Shown: positions 43,536 through 61,722 of the stretch, piece after piece | Numbering within the stretch: the first letter of the stretch is position 1 | Layout: every line of letters begins with the position of its first letter | From: Paratrimastix pyriformis | Taxonomy: Eukaryota > Preaxostyla > Paratrimastigidae | Assembly (NCBI GenBank): GCA_027972325.1 | Contig: JAPMOS010000027.1 | Coordinates: 248,001-312,000, forward strand | Direction: 5' to 3' | DNA: 64,000 nucleotides | Made by a program: the position numbers and the translations under genes | Notes under the pieces: generated by a model | Told to the model about the DNA's origin: nothing | Database searches by the model: none | Seen by the model: only the letters and a program-made list of their open reading frames with translations

Positions 43536-43695
43536 TTTTTGAGCGGATGAAAGACACAGAAAGTGGCTTCCTCCCCTGGTGTTGATGTCTTAATCGGGAG
43601 CTTCGTCGGAAGAAGCGCGTACAAGGAAAGGAGATCTATTTCCCCCCTCCAGGGAGCAGAGCGCCGTTCATAAATTGAGAGAAAAGAGTATTGGC

Positions 43696-51720
<8,025 letters not shown>

Positions 51721-51795
51721 CTTTTCGAATGAAAATTGAAAAATGGGGATCTGAAGAGGGCTCGAGCCACTGTCCCACTGTTCAAAGAAAAAAAC
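51721..51795. promoter_or_regulatory. Divergent spacer between ISWI and an unknown gene
   Basis: 75 bases separate ATG 51720 (minus) and ATG 51796 (plus). The stretch is AT-richer than the gene bodies (TTTTCGAATGAAAATTGAAA). Confidence 0.45.
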
Positions 51796-52540
51796 ATGAT
51801 GGCAGAGCCTGGAAATCTGGCCTCCTCCGCACCCGAACCGCAAACCGCGAACGAAGTGATTCCTGAAATTTCTCATGGTCTTGACGAGATTCTCGGTTTC
51901 GTGTTCCCTCGTGGAATCCTTCGGCCCCGTTCGTGGGGGGCCCTTCGCGTTTTTTCTCAATTTGGCAACACCCTCTACGACGGCTTTCTTCATGGTGGTT
52001 TTAAGGGGAAGCATGCTCTTCGAGATTTTGAAGTGCGCAATCTCATCACAGAAGCCGAAGAGGCGGACATTCTTGCAGTTTTTTTGCCAAATTGGGAGAA
52101 GCAGGTCCTGAGCCGAACAGAGAAGACTTCGATTCTTCAAGAAGCTCATGACATTGCATTGCCAAACCCGACGCCGCATGATGTGGCCGAAGTCTGTTTT
52201 CTAATTAATTTTTGACACATTCCGTTGGTCTCCCATTTAGAATATACTGGGGAAGGTGCAAAGAATCGACGGGAAGTTTCCATTCGCGGCAACACAACAA
52301 GCGATCACAACTATTCTCAACGAGCGCCTCGATGCTTTGAAAAGAGGCCGCGTAAACCCCAAAGGAGGATCTCGACGACCAACTGGTTCCACGACTATGT
52401 CCGCGACTCGGGCTGCCTCGGGATCTGCCCAACAGACGAGGCCAAGCTGGGACCGGAGCTTTGGGCTTGCAGGAACCCAGCGGGGATCGTACGTGAATAC
52501 GCGGAATGCTCCTCGGCAAAATCTTCATGGAATAGAATAA
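51796..52540 (+). CDS. Hypothetical protein, two exons, function unknown
   Basis: Exons 51796-52191 and 52241-52540 join in phase 0 through a 49-nt GTCTG...TTTAG intron to 231 residues. The second half, spanning the junction (HDVAE / NILGKVQRIDGKFP, then FAATQQAITTILNERLDALK), looks like a genuine folded segment, followed by a basic, Ser/Thr-rich tail (RVNPKGGSRRPTGSTT). I do not recognise a family. The first exon (FGNTLYDGFLHGGFKGKHAL, NLITEAEEADILAVF) is open in frame but could contain a missed short intron. Head-to-head with ISWI. Codon use is less GC-biased than in the neighbouring large genes. Confidence 0.68.
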
Positions 52541-52624
52541 CATCTATGCGGCACCGATTGCGTGTCGATTGAGTGTCGCCGATCGGCCAGAAATTCTCAT
52601 AAACAGACGCCCCCATCAACACTC

Positions 52625-55600
52625 ATGAAGGGGGGTCGATCACCGACTGCAATCAATGACACACAGTGTCTTTTCAGCATTTCAGGCGGAAGAAACCTGG
52701 TCCAACCGTGCAGAGAGAAAAAAAACCGGCAGAAATGGCTATGCCCGAGGCACTCCTCCCAACGAGGCCTCTCTTCATCTGGTCAGATGCGGCTCCCCGG
52801 AACCATCCGGCCCATTTTCGAAAAGTCTGTTTCTCTTTCATGACTCCCCTTTTATTTGATTCCATTTTTTTTTTTTTTTTTATTCCAGCAGTAAAAATAA
52901 ATCGTCCTCTTCAATAGCACCCCCTCCCCCGTCTACCCCTGCAACAGCCACCCCTCCTTCTCCATCTTCTTCAATACCCACCCCCCCACAACCAGCCCCA
53001 TCGCCGCCGCCGCCGCCACTCCCGCCACCGCCACAATCTTCCCCCTCATCAATCCCACCCCCACAACAACAACCATCCGCTGTACCAATTCTCTTTTCTC
53101 CGGCGCATCCCGTGCCACCAGTCACATCACCCTCCTCGACTGCCCCCATTACGAGCGGCTCTCCATTTCTCTCTCCCGCCCAGCGCGAGATGGGCCGAAT
53201 CCGCCGCTTCCGGGACCTGGTCGACGCCCCGGACGTGGACATGGGTCCGTGCAGCCCCTCGGCCTGCCCTGTTCAGTCTTGGGAAGGCGCAGTGTGGATC
53301 GGCGGGGACTCACAGCGGACCATCCGCGGTCCTCTTGCGCGACCCCGCCTCCCCTCGCCTCTCCAGAGGCCCTCAAGAAGATGGCCTGGGACGGCGTGCC
53401 CCCGGTGGTCCGGTCGCCCGTTTGGCAGCTTTTGTTGGTCCGCACGGGGAATCCGATCCCTTGGGCGGCGCGGGACCCACCTGCCCGCTTCATCTTCAGC
53501 GGCCTCACCACTGCCACACACTCACCGGCATGTCTGCGGGGGCTGTCTGGTTGCCGGGGCACGGGGGCGGGGACAGGGCTATCTCCCGTCGCACCGCGAG
53601 CGGCAGGTGGCGACCATCGAGCGGAAGCGGGCCGAGTACTGGGCCTGCATCCCGCAGTACTTCACCGACATCGAGACCCTGCCCCCATACGAACGCTCCC
53701 TCCGCCACCAGGTCCGTGCAGGGCGGGGCGAGGTGGGGGGGCTTATCCCTCCTCGCTGAGCTTCTGCGCTTCTGTGGGGCGTGGACTCGCTTCGGGGGAT
53801 GTGCCGCAGATCGCCATCGACGTGCCCCGGACCAACCCGGACTGCCCCTTAGTGCAGAACCCGGTCATCCAAAAGGTCCCTCCTCCTCGCCCTCGCCCTC
53901 GCCCTCGCCCTCGCCCTCGCCCTCGCCCTCGCCCTCGCCCTCGCCCTCGCCCTCGCCCTCGCCCTCGCCCTCGCCCTCGCCCTGCCACGCACCTCCCCCC
54001 TTCGGGGCGCGTTCGTTCTCATCCCCCGTGGTGCCGCCGTTGGCGGGTGCCGGGCCGGATAGATGCTGGAGCGTGTGCTGTACATCTGGGCCATCCGCCA
54101 CCCCGCCAGCGGGTATGTCCAGGGCATCAACGACCTGGCGACGCCCTTCTTCGTGGCCTTTCTGCGTCCTTTCTTCGGTCGGCAGCCGCCCGTCCGCCCG
54201 TTTGCTGGCCCCCATTGCTGGCCCCCAGGGGTCCAAGCTGCCCCCGCGCTTCGACCACCACCACCGCCCCCCAGAGGCAGCATTTCAACGGCTTCGCTCC
54301 TTTCCCTGGCTCTGGATGCGGTGCCCGTGGCGCGGCTGTGGTGGTGGTGTGGCGGGGTCCGCCCGGGCAGACCTGGACGACCCGGCCCAGCAGGACCTGG
54401 GCACCCTCAGCGCCGCCCAGCTGAATGAGGTCGAGGCCGACGCGTACTGGTGCCTCAGCAAGATGCTCGACGATCCAGGTCCGCCACCCCCCCCCCCCCC
54501 CCCCCCCCCCCCCCGCACGACCCGATCGGAAGCAGTGGCCTCATGTCTCTTTTTCATCCCGCTGGCCCGTCCGTGCTGGGTGCCGCCAGGACAACTACAC
54601 CTTCGCCCAGAAGGGCATCCAGCTGCAGGTGCAGAAGCTCGAGGAGCTCACCAGGCGCCTCGACGGTCCGCCCTGCCTGCCCCCGTCCTGCCCCCGTCCT
54701 TGCGCATCCTCTGTGCCCCGTCTCCACCCGCGCCCCGCTCACGGCACACCCCCGGGGCCATTCGTCTGACCCCACAGCCAAGCTGGCCAGGCACCTCGAG
54801 AGCCAGCACGTGCAGTACCTGCAGTTCGCCTTCCGCTGGATGAACTGCCTGCTCACGCGCGAGTTCCCCTCGCCCCTGCTGCTGCGCCTCCTCGATACCT
54901 ACTTCGCCGAGGGCGACGGGTCTGCCTGCCCTTGCCCTTGCCCTTGCCCTTGCCCTTGCCCTTGCCCTTGCCCTTGCCCTTGCCCTTGCCCTTGCCCTTG
55001 CCCTTGCCCTTGCCCTTGCCCTTGCCCTTGCCCTTGCCTTGTCTTCCCTGCCTGTCTTCCCTGCCTGTCTTCCCTGCCTTGCCTGTCGGCCCTATGCCTG
55101 TCGGCCCTGCCCTGCCCTGCCCTGCCCTGCCCTGCCCTGCCCTGCCCTGCCCTGCCCTGCCCTGCCCTGCCCTGCCCTGCCCTGCCCTGCCCTGCCCTGC
55201 CCTGCCCTGCCCTGCCCTGCCCTGCCCTGCCCTGCCCTGCCCTGCCCTGCCCTGCCCTGCCCTGCCCTGCCCTGCCCTGCCCTGCCCTGCCCTGCCCTGC
55301 CCTGCCTGTCGGCCCTCGATCACCGCCCCCGCCCCGCTGGTTTGGGGACCCTGCAGGTACCCGCTCTTCCACGTGTTCGTCTGCGCGGCCCTGCTGATCA
55401 AGTACAGCAAGGAGCTGATGCCCCTCGACTTCCAGGGGATCATCATCTTCCTCCAGGTCCGTCTGCTGCACTCCCCCTCCGCTCCATCGTGGCTGACGGG
55501 CGACTGTTTTCGGGGCGCAGCACCTGCCGACGGCCACCTGGACGGGGCAGGACATGGCCGACTGCTGGCGCAGGGCTACCTGTGGATGTCCCTCTTCCGG

Positions 55601-55638
55601 GACAGCCCCAACCATCTCGCCCCCCCGGGCGCCACTGA
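52625..55638 (+). CDS. TBC1D22-type Rab GTPase-activating protein
   Basis: The first exon probably runs 52625-52824, whose phase fits the acceptor before 52889. A Ser/Pro-rich linker is followed by the TBC domain: EALKKMAWDGVPPVVRSPVW, YLPSHRERQV, AIDVPRTNPDCPL, RVLYIWAIRHPASGYVQGIN (Arg finger region and Gln finger YVQGIN), LNEVEADAYWCLSKMLDD, DNYTFAQKGIQ, HVQYLQFAFRWMNCLLTREF, FHVFVCAALLIKYSKEL and DFQGIIIFLQ. These match TBC1D22 proteins throughout. TBC GAPs speed GTP hydrolysis by Rabs on membranes. The last exon has a single-base break: LPTATWTGQDMAD and LLAQGYLWMSLFRDSPNHL are in different frames, one base missing near 55560. The stop is inferred at 55638 and would need one more base in a C-run. 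The N-terminus is uncertain. Confidence 0.86.
53880..53984. repeat. (CTCGCC)n hexamer array in a TBC1D22-type gene intron
   Basis: About seventeen CTCGCC units immediately downstream of the exon ending NPVIQK and a GTCCCTCC donor. Confidence 0.9.
54928..55312. repeat. (TTGCCC)n followed by (CCTGC)n arrays in one TBC1D22-type gene intron
   Basis: A TTGCCC hexamer array (about 54928-55038), a short TGCCTGTCTTCCC transition, and a long pure CCTGC pentamer array of about forty units (55101-55307). Both read as pyrimidine-rich on the sense strand; together they form the largest repeat-filled intron of the gene. Confidence 0.93.
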
Positions 55639-55842
55639 CCCGCCACCCGCCCGCCCCTTCGTGGCCCAGACCCCCCCCCCCCCCCCCCCCGTCCTTCCTT
55701 CTGGCGGATTGGTTGCTTCGCTCGATGTTCTTCCCCGCGGGGAAAGCCAACTGCTCCTCCTCGCCTCCTCGCTCCTCCCTGTGCAACACGCTCGCGTCCT
55801 CCGCCCCTGTGCAACAAGCGATGATGCACGATCGGCACCCGC

Positions 55843-57444
55843 TCAGCCGAACTTGGCCATCTCGAGGGCCTTCAGGAAGGGCCTCAGGCGGGGATGGGCG
55901 ACATAGCTCTGCAGGGACCACCCAGACGATGCGGGCGGAGGGCGTGAGTGGGGGGGGGGGGGGTGTCGGTCGGTCGGGGCGCAGACCTCGCACTGGTAGC
56001 ACCAGACGGAGAGGTCGCTGAAGCTGAGGGCCAGGCAGTGGCGCTCATCGATGCAGTGCTTCTTCATGTGGCCCTTGACGTAGCGCGAGCACATGACCTG
56101 GTGGCAGCCCAGGCAGAGCCAGTTCTCGGTGCGATCGTGGCAGAGGGCACAGGGGGCCTGGATGTCCAGGTGCAGGTCGGCTTGGCTCAGCATCGCCTCG
56201 TCCTCGCAGTGGGGGCAATCGTACTGCGTCACAAACCACGGCCGCCGAGCCACCGGGACGGACGGTCAGACCACCCGACCGAAGGACGGCCGGCCCGAGG
56301 GGCAAGGGAGGGAGCCCCCCACCGTGCGACCTTGATATCAGCCTGGAAGCCAGTCTGGCTCCGGTCCAAGCGCCGGTCCTCCTCATCCCGGACATCGTCA
56401 GCTCCCGGGGCGGGGCCTGCGGATGTTGCTGCTGATGCGGCGGCGGCTGTGGCGGCTGTGGGGCCGGTCGAGGTGCTTGTCGCAGCGACCTCTGCGGCTG
56501 CGGGGCCAGTTGGGGCGGCCACAGCCGACTGCTGGGTGAATTTGGCCCGGTTGGCGGCGGCCAGGAGCGGCCTCAAGGTCGGGTCGGAAATGTAGCTCTG
56601 TGGGACGGACGGAGGAAGCGCCGCCACTGATCAGATCGGGGCCAAATCAGCGCGAAGCGAATCGGGGGGAGGAAGGCGAGCGAGCTGTGGGACAGACGTC
56701 ACATTGGTAGCACCAGACGGAGAGGTCGCTGAAGCTGAGGGCCAGGCAGTGGCGCTCATCGATGCAGTGCTTCTTCATGTGGCCCTTGACGTAGCGAGAG
56801 CACATGACCTGGTGGCAGCTCAGGCAGAGCCAGTTCTCGGTGGCGTCTCCGCAGCACGCACAGGGAGCCTGAATGTTCACGGCAAGCTCGTGCGAGTTGA
56901 ACATGTGCTCGTCGTGCACATGGGGACAGTCGAACTTCATATCAGGAATAAAACCGGTGCGACTCTTATCTAGCGTCCGATCAGCCTCGTCTCGGACATC
57001 GTCAGGGGCGGGAGCAGTGCTGGTGGGCTGGGCTGTCATCAGGGCATCCTTTGGGGGCCGCGAGCCAGTGGCGGCCTGAATGGCTCCGTGAACAACAGCG
57101 AGCAGGGGATGCCGAATATACGCATTGCACACGTAGCACCAGCAGGCGTTGTGCTTATAGGAGACACAGAGGCAATGCTCGTTATTGTGTTGGAAGTGCT
57201 CCTTCATGTGGCCGTTCCCGCTTCTACCACAAAACTGGTTGTGACATTTAAGGCAAAGCCTGCGAAAAAAAAAAGCAACGTGAGCCCGAATCAAACCCAG
57301 ACGAGTTCCGGACCAATTATCGTTCTGCAATTCGCAGCCCTCTTGCGCGCAAGGAAGATTTGGATCCATGGAAAAGTCATCTTGCGGAAAGTACACAGCC
57401 GAGCCCACATGCGGACAGGTATCCAAAAACTTGATGTTCGACAT
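55843..57444 (-). CDS. Protein with three tandem UBP-type zinc fingers
   Basis: From ATG 57444 (MSNIKFLDTCPHVGS) to TGA 55843 (ALEMAKFG). Three ZnF-UBP modules follow each other: finger 1 (CLKCHNQFCGRSGNGHMKEH, CWCYVC), finger 2 (ENWLCLSCHQVMCSRYVKGH, MKKHCIDERHCLALSFSDLS then VWCYQCDV) and finger 3 (ENWLCLGCHQVMCSRYVKGH, same core, CYQCEV), each followed by a helix of the HPLLAVV or HPRLRPFL type and separated by DDVRDEADR-like linkers. UBP fingers, as in HDAC6 and USP5, bind the free C-terminal Gly-Gly of ubiquitin. No deacetylase or peptidase domain is present, so it may be a multivalent ubiquitin reader. Fingers 2 and 3 are almost identical at DNA level. An intron with a GTCCGGA donor splits finger 1 (NW / LCLKC). 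Confidence 0.9.
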
Positions 57445-57788
57445 CGAATAGATTGTGGGACTCACCCTCGGGATTGGAGGACTTTTTTTGAAGGAGGCAC
57501 CACTCGTTTTGTGATCACGTACGTCGATGTGGGCACGAGGACAACAGGGCAGTTGCCGGAGAAGGTCGAAGAGGGAAGAACGATAAGGAGAAAAGCAAGG
57601 AGAAGGGGGCCAGATCGGAAAAGGTAATGAGAGAAAGGAGAGTTTGCCGCCACATCATGTCCTGAGCATTTCGGCATTCAGGTGGTGCTCCCGTATCGAA
57701 CTCTTCAGTCATCAAGTCCCGAGGCACCTGCTTGTGGCGATTTCCGGTTTGTGGCTCCACCACACGAGGAGACATTTCCTATTTCGTT
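57445..57788. promoter_or_regulatory. Divergent spacer between the UBP-finger and HAD genes
   Basis: 344 bases of moderate GC that should hold both promoters. A 71-residue minus-strand open frame starting at ATG 57677, with one hydrophobic segment, is present but has no family match or splice support, so I do not call it a gene. Confidence 0.4.
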
Positions 57789-58635
57789 ATGATTCAGGAG
57801 GGGAAGAAATATCGTGCCTGCCTCTTCGATTTTGATGGAACGCTTGCAAACACTGTCCCTCTGATGTACTTCTGCTTCCAGCAGGTCTACAGATCTTCAG
57901 GTTTTTTTTCTGCCATTTTTTTTTCTTTGTTCCCCAAGACAGTGAAGGAATTTTGCAAACGCGATGTCTCGCTCGAGGCGATTGCGGCCGATTATCACCG
58001 ACTACCTACTCCAATCAGAAAACAACTCGAATTTTACGTGAATGGCGGCACTCCGTTTCCTTCAGACGCAGCCTTTGAAACTGTCTTTTCCTTTTACCGC
58101 AAAGTTCAAGCCGAGAATTTCGAAGGATATGTGACGCTTTTCCCTGGCGTCATGGCGACCTTGGAGACGCTCCGCCAGCGTGGCGTTCGGCTGGGCCTGG
58201 TCTCGGCCCGCACCCACGCGACCCTGTCGCAGTACGTCGACTTCCTGCACCTGCGCCCGCTGATGGAGGTCATCGTCGGCCCCGAATCCACAGCCCACAC
58301 CAAACCGCACCCAGCGCCCCTCCTGTGCGCGCTCGCACAACTGGGCGTGACGCCCGGGGACGCCCTCTACGTTGGGGATGCCCCCACGGACATCGAGTGC
58401 GCGCATGCGTCTGTGCCTCAGCTCTTGCCCCCCCGCCACGTCGTCCAAACTTGCTGCTCTGGCTTTCGTACGCAGGGCCGGTGCGGCCTCGTGCCTGGTG
58501 GAGTGGACGTGCTGCCCCCGCGACTCCTTCGCCGCGAGCCCGCCGACCCACACCCTGCCCCAGATGGCCGACCTGCTCCTGTGGGCCCCGGGGCCCCGCG
58601 CCATCGAGTGTCCGGCGGCCTCGAGGGGAGCATAA
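57789..58635 (+). CDS. HAD-superfamily phosphatase (phosphoglycolate phosphatase/PpaX-like)
   Basis: Starts at ATG 57789 (MIQEGKKYRACLFDFDGTLA). Motif I FDFDGTLANT has the nucleophilic Asp and the acid/base Asp; a helical cap follows (ETVFSFYRKVQAENF); motif II is LGLVSART; motif III is the Lys in HTKPHPAPLL; motif IV is GDALYVGDAPTDIECA. This is the Gph/PpaX-type architecture, which hydrolyses small phosphomonoesters, typically in the cytosol. Two introns: a 42-nt one (GTTTTTTTTCTGCC donor) between YRSS and VKEFCKRD, in frame, and one with a GTCTGTG donor after CAHA joined to AGAASCLVEWTCC. It ends at TAA 58633-58635. Bacterial-like similarity is high, but introns show residency. Confidence 0.9.
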
Positions 58636-59171
58636 GCCACCCCGCCTGGCCAAGGACACCACCCCGCCTGGCCAAGGATCGCGGATGTGCGAAGCCATCA
58701 CGGATGTGGTATGCTTTCGTCGTTTTCACGGGAGCAGCCAAGATTCTGGGGATGTGTGTGGTGGTGGGGATGTCATCATTGGCGCATCGCTGCGTTGGCA
58801 GTGGAGGGCCCCCCCAAAGGGGTCTGCTTTCCCGATGTTTTAAGGAGGGCCGCGAAGGCGGGAAGATCGTTTTCTTCCTCGGGTTCAAGGCGCTGGTCGC
58901 TCGGCGCGCGCCACTTAAGAGAGCCCGGAAACCCAAAACCCGGTGCTCGACACCAAAAAGCCTGCCCCCACCGGCCCCAGCCCTCCGAGGCGCCTCACGG
59001 GCGGCTTCCCGACGAGGCGGAAGGGAGGAGGATCGATGGGGAGCAGCCCGCAAAAGGGAGGAGGGAAACCGCAAACGGGGGCCCGGGGAAGCCGGCCGAG
59101 AAGAAGACCCAAACGAAAGGAAAGAAACGGGGGGGGGGGGGGGGGGGGGGGGGGGGCTGCCGGGTGGAGTC
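58636..59171. other. Convergent intergenic region between HAD and TBC1D15-type genes
   Basis: 536 bases without a supported gene, with a run of 26 G on the plus strand at about 59130-59155, close to the minus-strand gene's stop codon. Two 12-base CCGCCTGGCCAAGGA units occur near 58640-58680. Confidence 0.55.
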
Positions 59172-61616
59172 TCATCGGCTGCGGGTGCCCGTGAAGAGGT
59201 CGCGCAGCTTCCACAGGGGCGCGTCCGCCCGGGTGGCGTACCGCTTCAGGTGGTGGAAGTGCTCCTCGGCCTGCGAGAGCAGCGAGCCGAGGTCGAGGTG
59301 GCCCGCCAGCCCCTGCCCAACGGAGCGGTGGGAGAGCGAAGAGGGTGAGATGAGGAGGACGAGCCCCCGGCGGAGGATGCAGCGGCGGATGAGCGGGTCC
59401 GGCAAGGCGAGGAGCGGGGGCAGGCGCGAGGCGGGACCGACCTGGAGGTGGCATGTCATGTCGATGAAGGTCATGCCGCGCTCCATCATCTTGGGGGCCT
59501 CCTGGAGCAGCAGGGCCAGGCACACGAAGACGTGGAACCGGGGCGAGAGGTATCCCGTCCACAGCATGTCCCACAGCTGCATCGTCTGTGGTGGCGCGCC
59601 GCAGGACCCCACCCACCCAGGGGCATGGTGAGTCGGGGGAGCGCCTGGGGCGGGCAGGGGCGTGGCGGCCATCAGGGCCCCGCCGGGGAATGGGGGGCCG
59701 ACCTGCTGGAAGGAGAGCTCGCGCTTGAAGAGGAGCATCATCGAGCGGAAGCAGGTCTGGTACTTCATGGGCATGACGCCCTCCTGGGGGGGGCCCTCGC
59801 GGGCCTCGAGCCGCTCCACGTAGCCGGCGAAGGTGCGGCTGGCCATGCCCAGCAGCGCGAAGACCTGCCCCATCTCCTCGGAGACACCCGACTGGGTCTG
59901 GTCGAAGTCTGCGCGCCCGCCGGGGGGGGGGGGGGGGGCGATGAGTGCGGCCGAAGCGTGACAGGGCGGGGTGCGGGTCTTGCAGCGGACGGGCGTTGAG
60001 GCGGTCCATGGCCGCGGAGAAGGTCCAAAAGCTCTCCACCTCGTCCCGCACCAGGTAGAGAATGGGCGCGAGCAGGTCAGACATCCCCTGGGCGCGCAGG
60101 GCGGATAGCAGGAGCGAGGGGATGAGGATCGGGTGCGGTGGGCAGCGGCCTGCCGACCTGTGAGTAGCCGATCTTGCGGTTGGTCTCGCAGTAGGTCAGC
60201 AGGATGTCGTTGAGCATCCGCAGGCCGGGCCCCTTCTCGTCTCGGTAGAAGTCCAGCTCGCGGTCGGTCCGCAGGCAGTCCTGCCAGATAATCCGGGTGT
60301 ACTCCGGGTCGAAGCTGCCCCCGCGCTCCTTCCAGAGGGTCTTCATTGCCCTGCGTGCCCCCGCACGCACACAACGACACGATTTGTGGCGGGAAGATGG
60401 AGGGGGGGCATGAGGAGGAGGGGGACTCATAGCGGGGGCGCGGGCGGACGTGTAGCTCTCCTGGCGACTGCGGTAGAGGGTCAGCAGGCCCGAGAGGTTG
60501 GCCTCCTGAATTGGAGATGCGGCATGGTCAGCTTGGAGGACGAGGCAGGGGAGGGAGGAGGGGGCGACCTCAGGAGAGACGCCGAGCAAGACGCGCCACA
60601 CGAAGCCCCGCATGTGGAGAGCCTCCACCAAGGTCGAGCCGCGCATGTCGGGGGGCGGGGTCAGGTCGAGGCGCCGCTCGAAAACGGCCTCTCGGAGGCC
60701 GCCCAACAGCACCTGGCGGCGCTCGTCGAGCAGCAGCCCGGGGGCGCGGGCCAGCGGGGGCAGGGGCACACGGGCCGGCGCAGGCGAGGAGGCGATGGAG
60801 GCCGACAGGCGCGTGTGGGGCACGGCCCCGAGGGGCGAGCCCAGCCGGACGGAGGACCGGTGGCCCTCGGCGTGCCTCCGCACGAGGCTGTCCATGTTCA
60901 ACGGGCGGCCCTCCTCCAGGCCCTCGAGCAGCAGCCGCAGCATGCGGGCCGTCTGGAGGACATAAATGATCTCGGGCTGGGTGGCTGTGCCCAGGGCGGT
61001 GCGCCCGAGGACATCGGGGAAATCGGGATCGGCGTCGCCTTGTTCGAGAAGCGCCATGAGGTTCTCCAGCTGCCCCAGCATGGATGCGCTGGGGAGCAAG
61101 TTGTGAAGAGAACGGGAAGTGGGCACAGGGCGGACCAGACGAGGGGATTCGAACTCGGTGCCTCTTTGGGGACAGCTCTCGTGCCGCCGGTGGGGAGGAG
61201 GGGGGGAGTGGCGGTGGGAGGCTGGAAGGTTTCGTTATAATCAGCCTCCGCGTGTCCTTCCTCGATCATTGCCCTCACAATTGGGGTGTGCCCTCGGAGC
61301 AACGCAGCCGTGAGTGGCCTCCGCCCCAGGATTTGGGTGGCTTTGGTCCCTGGCACCGAGTGGTGAGAGGCGATGGTGACGGTGACAAACCATGTTGCTC
61401 CGAGTCTGGGTATGCTCCCGCTCTCAAAAGTAGTCTCACAAAGTCGAGCGACCCAACAGAGCAGGCAAAGTAAAGAAAAGTCCCATCCATAGGGTTTGAA
61501 TACTGGATGAGAAACTGTGATGTCTGGGGGTCTGCCATCATCTTCCTCCCCGTTTCAATATCTCCTTTTACAATGGATTCTCGAAATATGGCTTCTTTCG
61601 ATGAGGACAAACCCAT
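59172..61616 (-). CDS. Ankyrin-repeat plus TBC1D15/GYP7-type Rab GTPase-activating protein
   Basis: From ATG 61616 (MGLSSSKEAIFRESIVKGD, a possible myristoylation site at Gly2) to the stop at 59172 (LFTGTRSR). The N-terminal part has ankyrin repeats (DGTFLYFACSVGSLDFVRLL, GRRPLTAALLRGHTPIVRAM, GQLENLMALLEQGDADPDFP). The C-terminal half is a TBC domain: GFVWRVLLGV, RIIWQDCLRTDRELDFYRDE, LNDILLTYCETNRKIGYSQG, MSDLLAPILYLVRDEVESFW, then LWDMLWTGYLSPRFHVFVCL. The Arg finger (IIWQDCLRTDR) and Gln finger (GYSQGMSD) are intact. TBC1D15 and GYP7 are Rab7-type GAPs at endolysosomes or mitochondria. Ankyrin repeats fused to this TBC subtype are not usual. Donors are GTCGGCC- and GTCCGCC-like. Confidence 0.9.
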
Positions 61617-61722
61617 TCGCAAGCGCCGTCGCACGTCGCAAGAGCCTGATTGACCGTGGGGTTTTCTTCTACAATTCTGATTTGAAAATCTTGAGCGCCC
61701 CTCGCGTTATCGGTTCCGTATA
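61617..61722. promoter_or_regulatory. Divergent spacer upstream of the ankyrin-TBC and Pro-rich genes
   Basis: 106 bases between ATG 61616 (minus) and ATG 61723 (plus), again in a lower-GC valley. Confidence 0.45.

Noticed and set aside
57462-57677. 71-residue minus-strand open frame with a hydrophobic segment
   Set aside because: It has an ATG but no family resemblance, lies in a divergent promoter region, and could be 5' untranslated sequence of the UBP-finger gene.
58640-59160. Additional plus-strand coding after the HAD gene (Arg/Gly-rich frames)
   Set aside because: No conserved motifs, no compatible splice phase with the HAD gene, and a 26-base G-run; treated as intergenic.
61130-61200. 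tRNA T-loop-like GGGATTCGAACTC sequence
   Set aside because: No acceptor stem, D-arm or anticodon arm can be folded around it, and it sits in the ankyrin-TBC gene.
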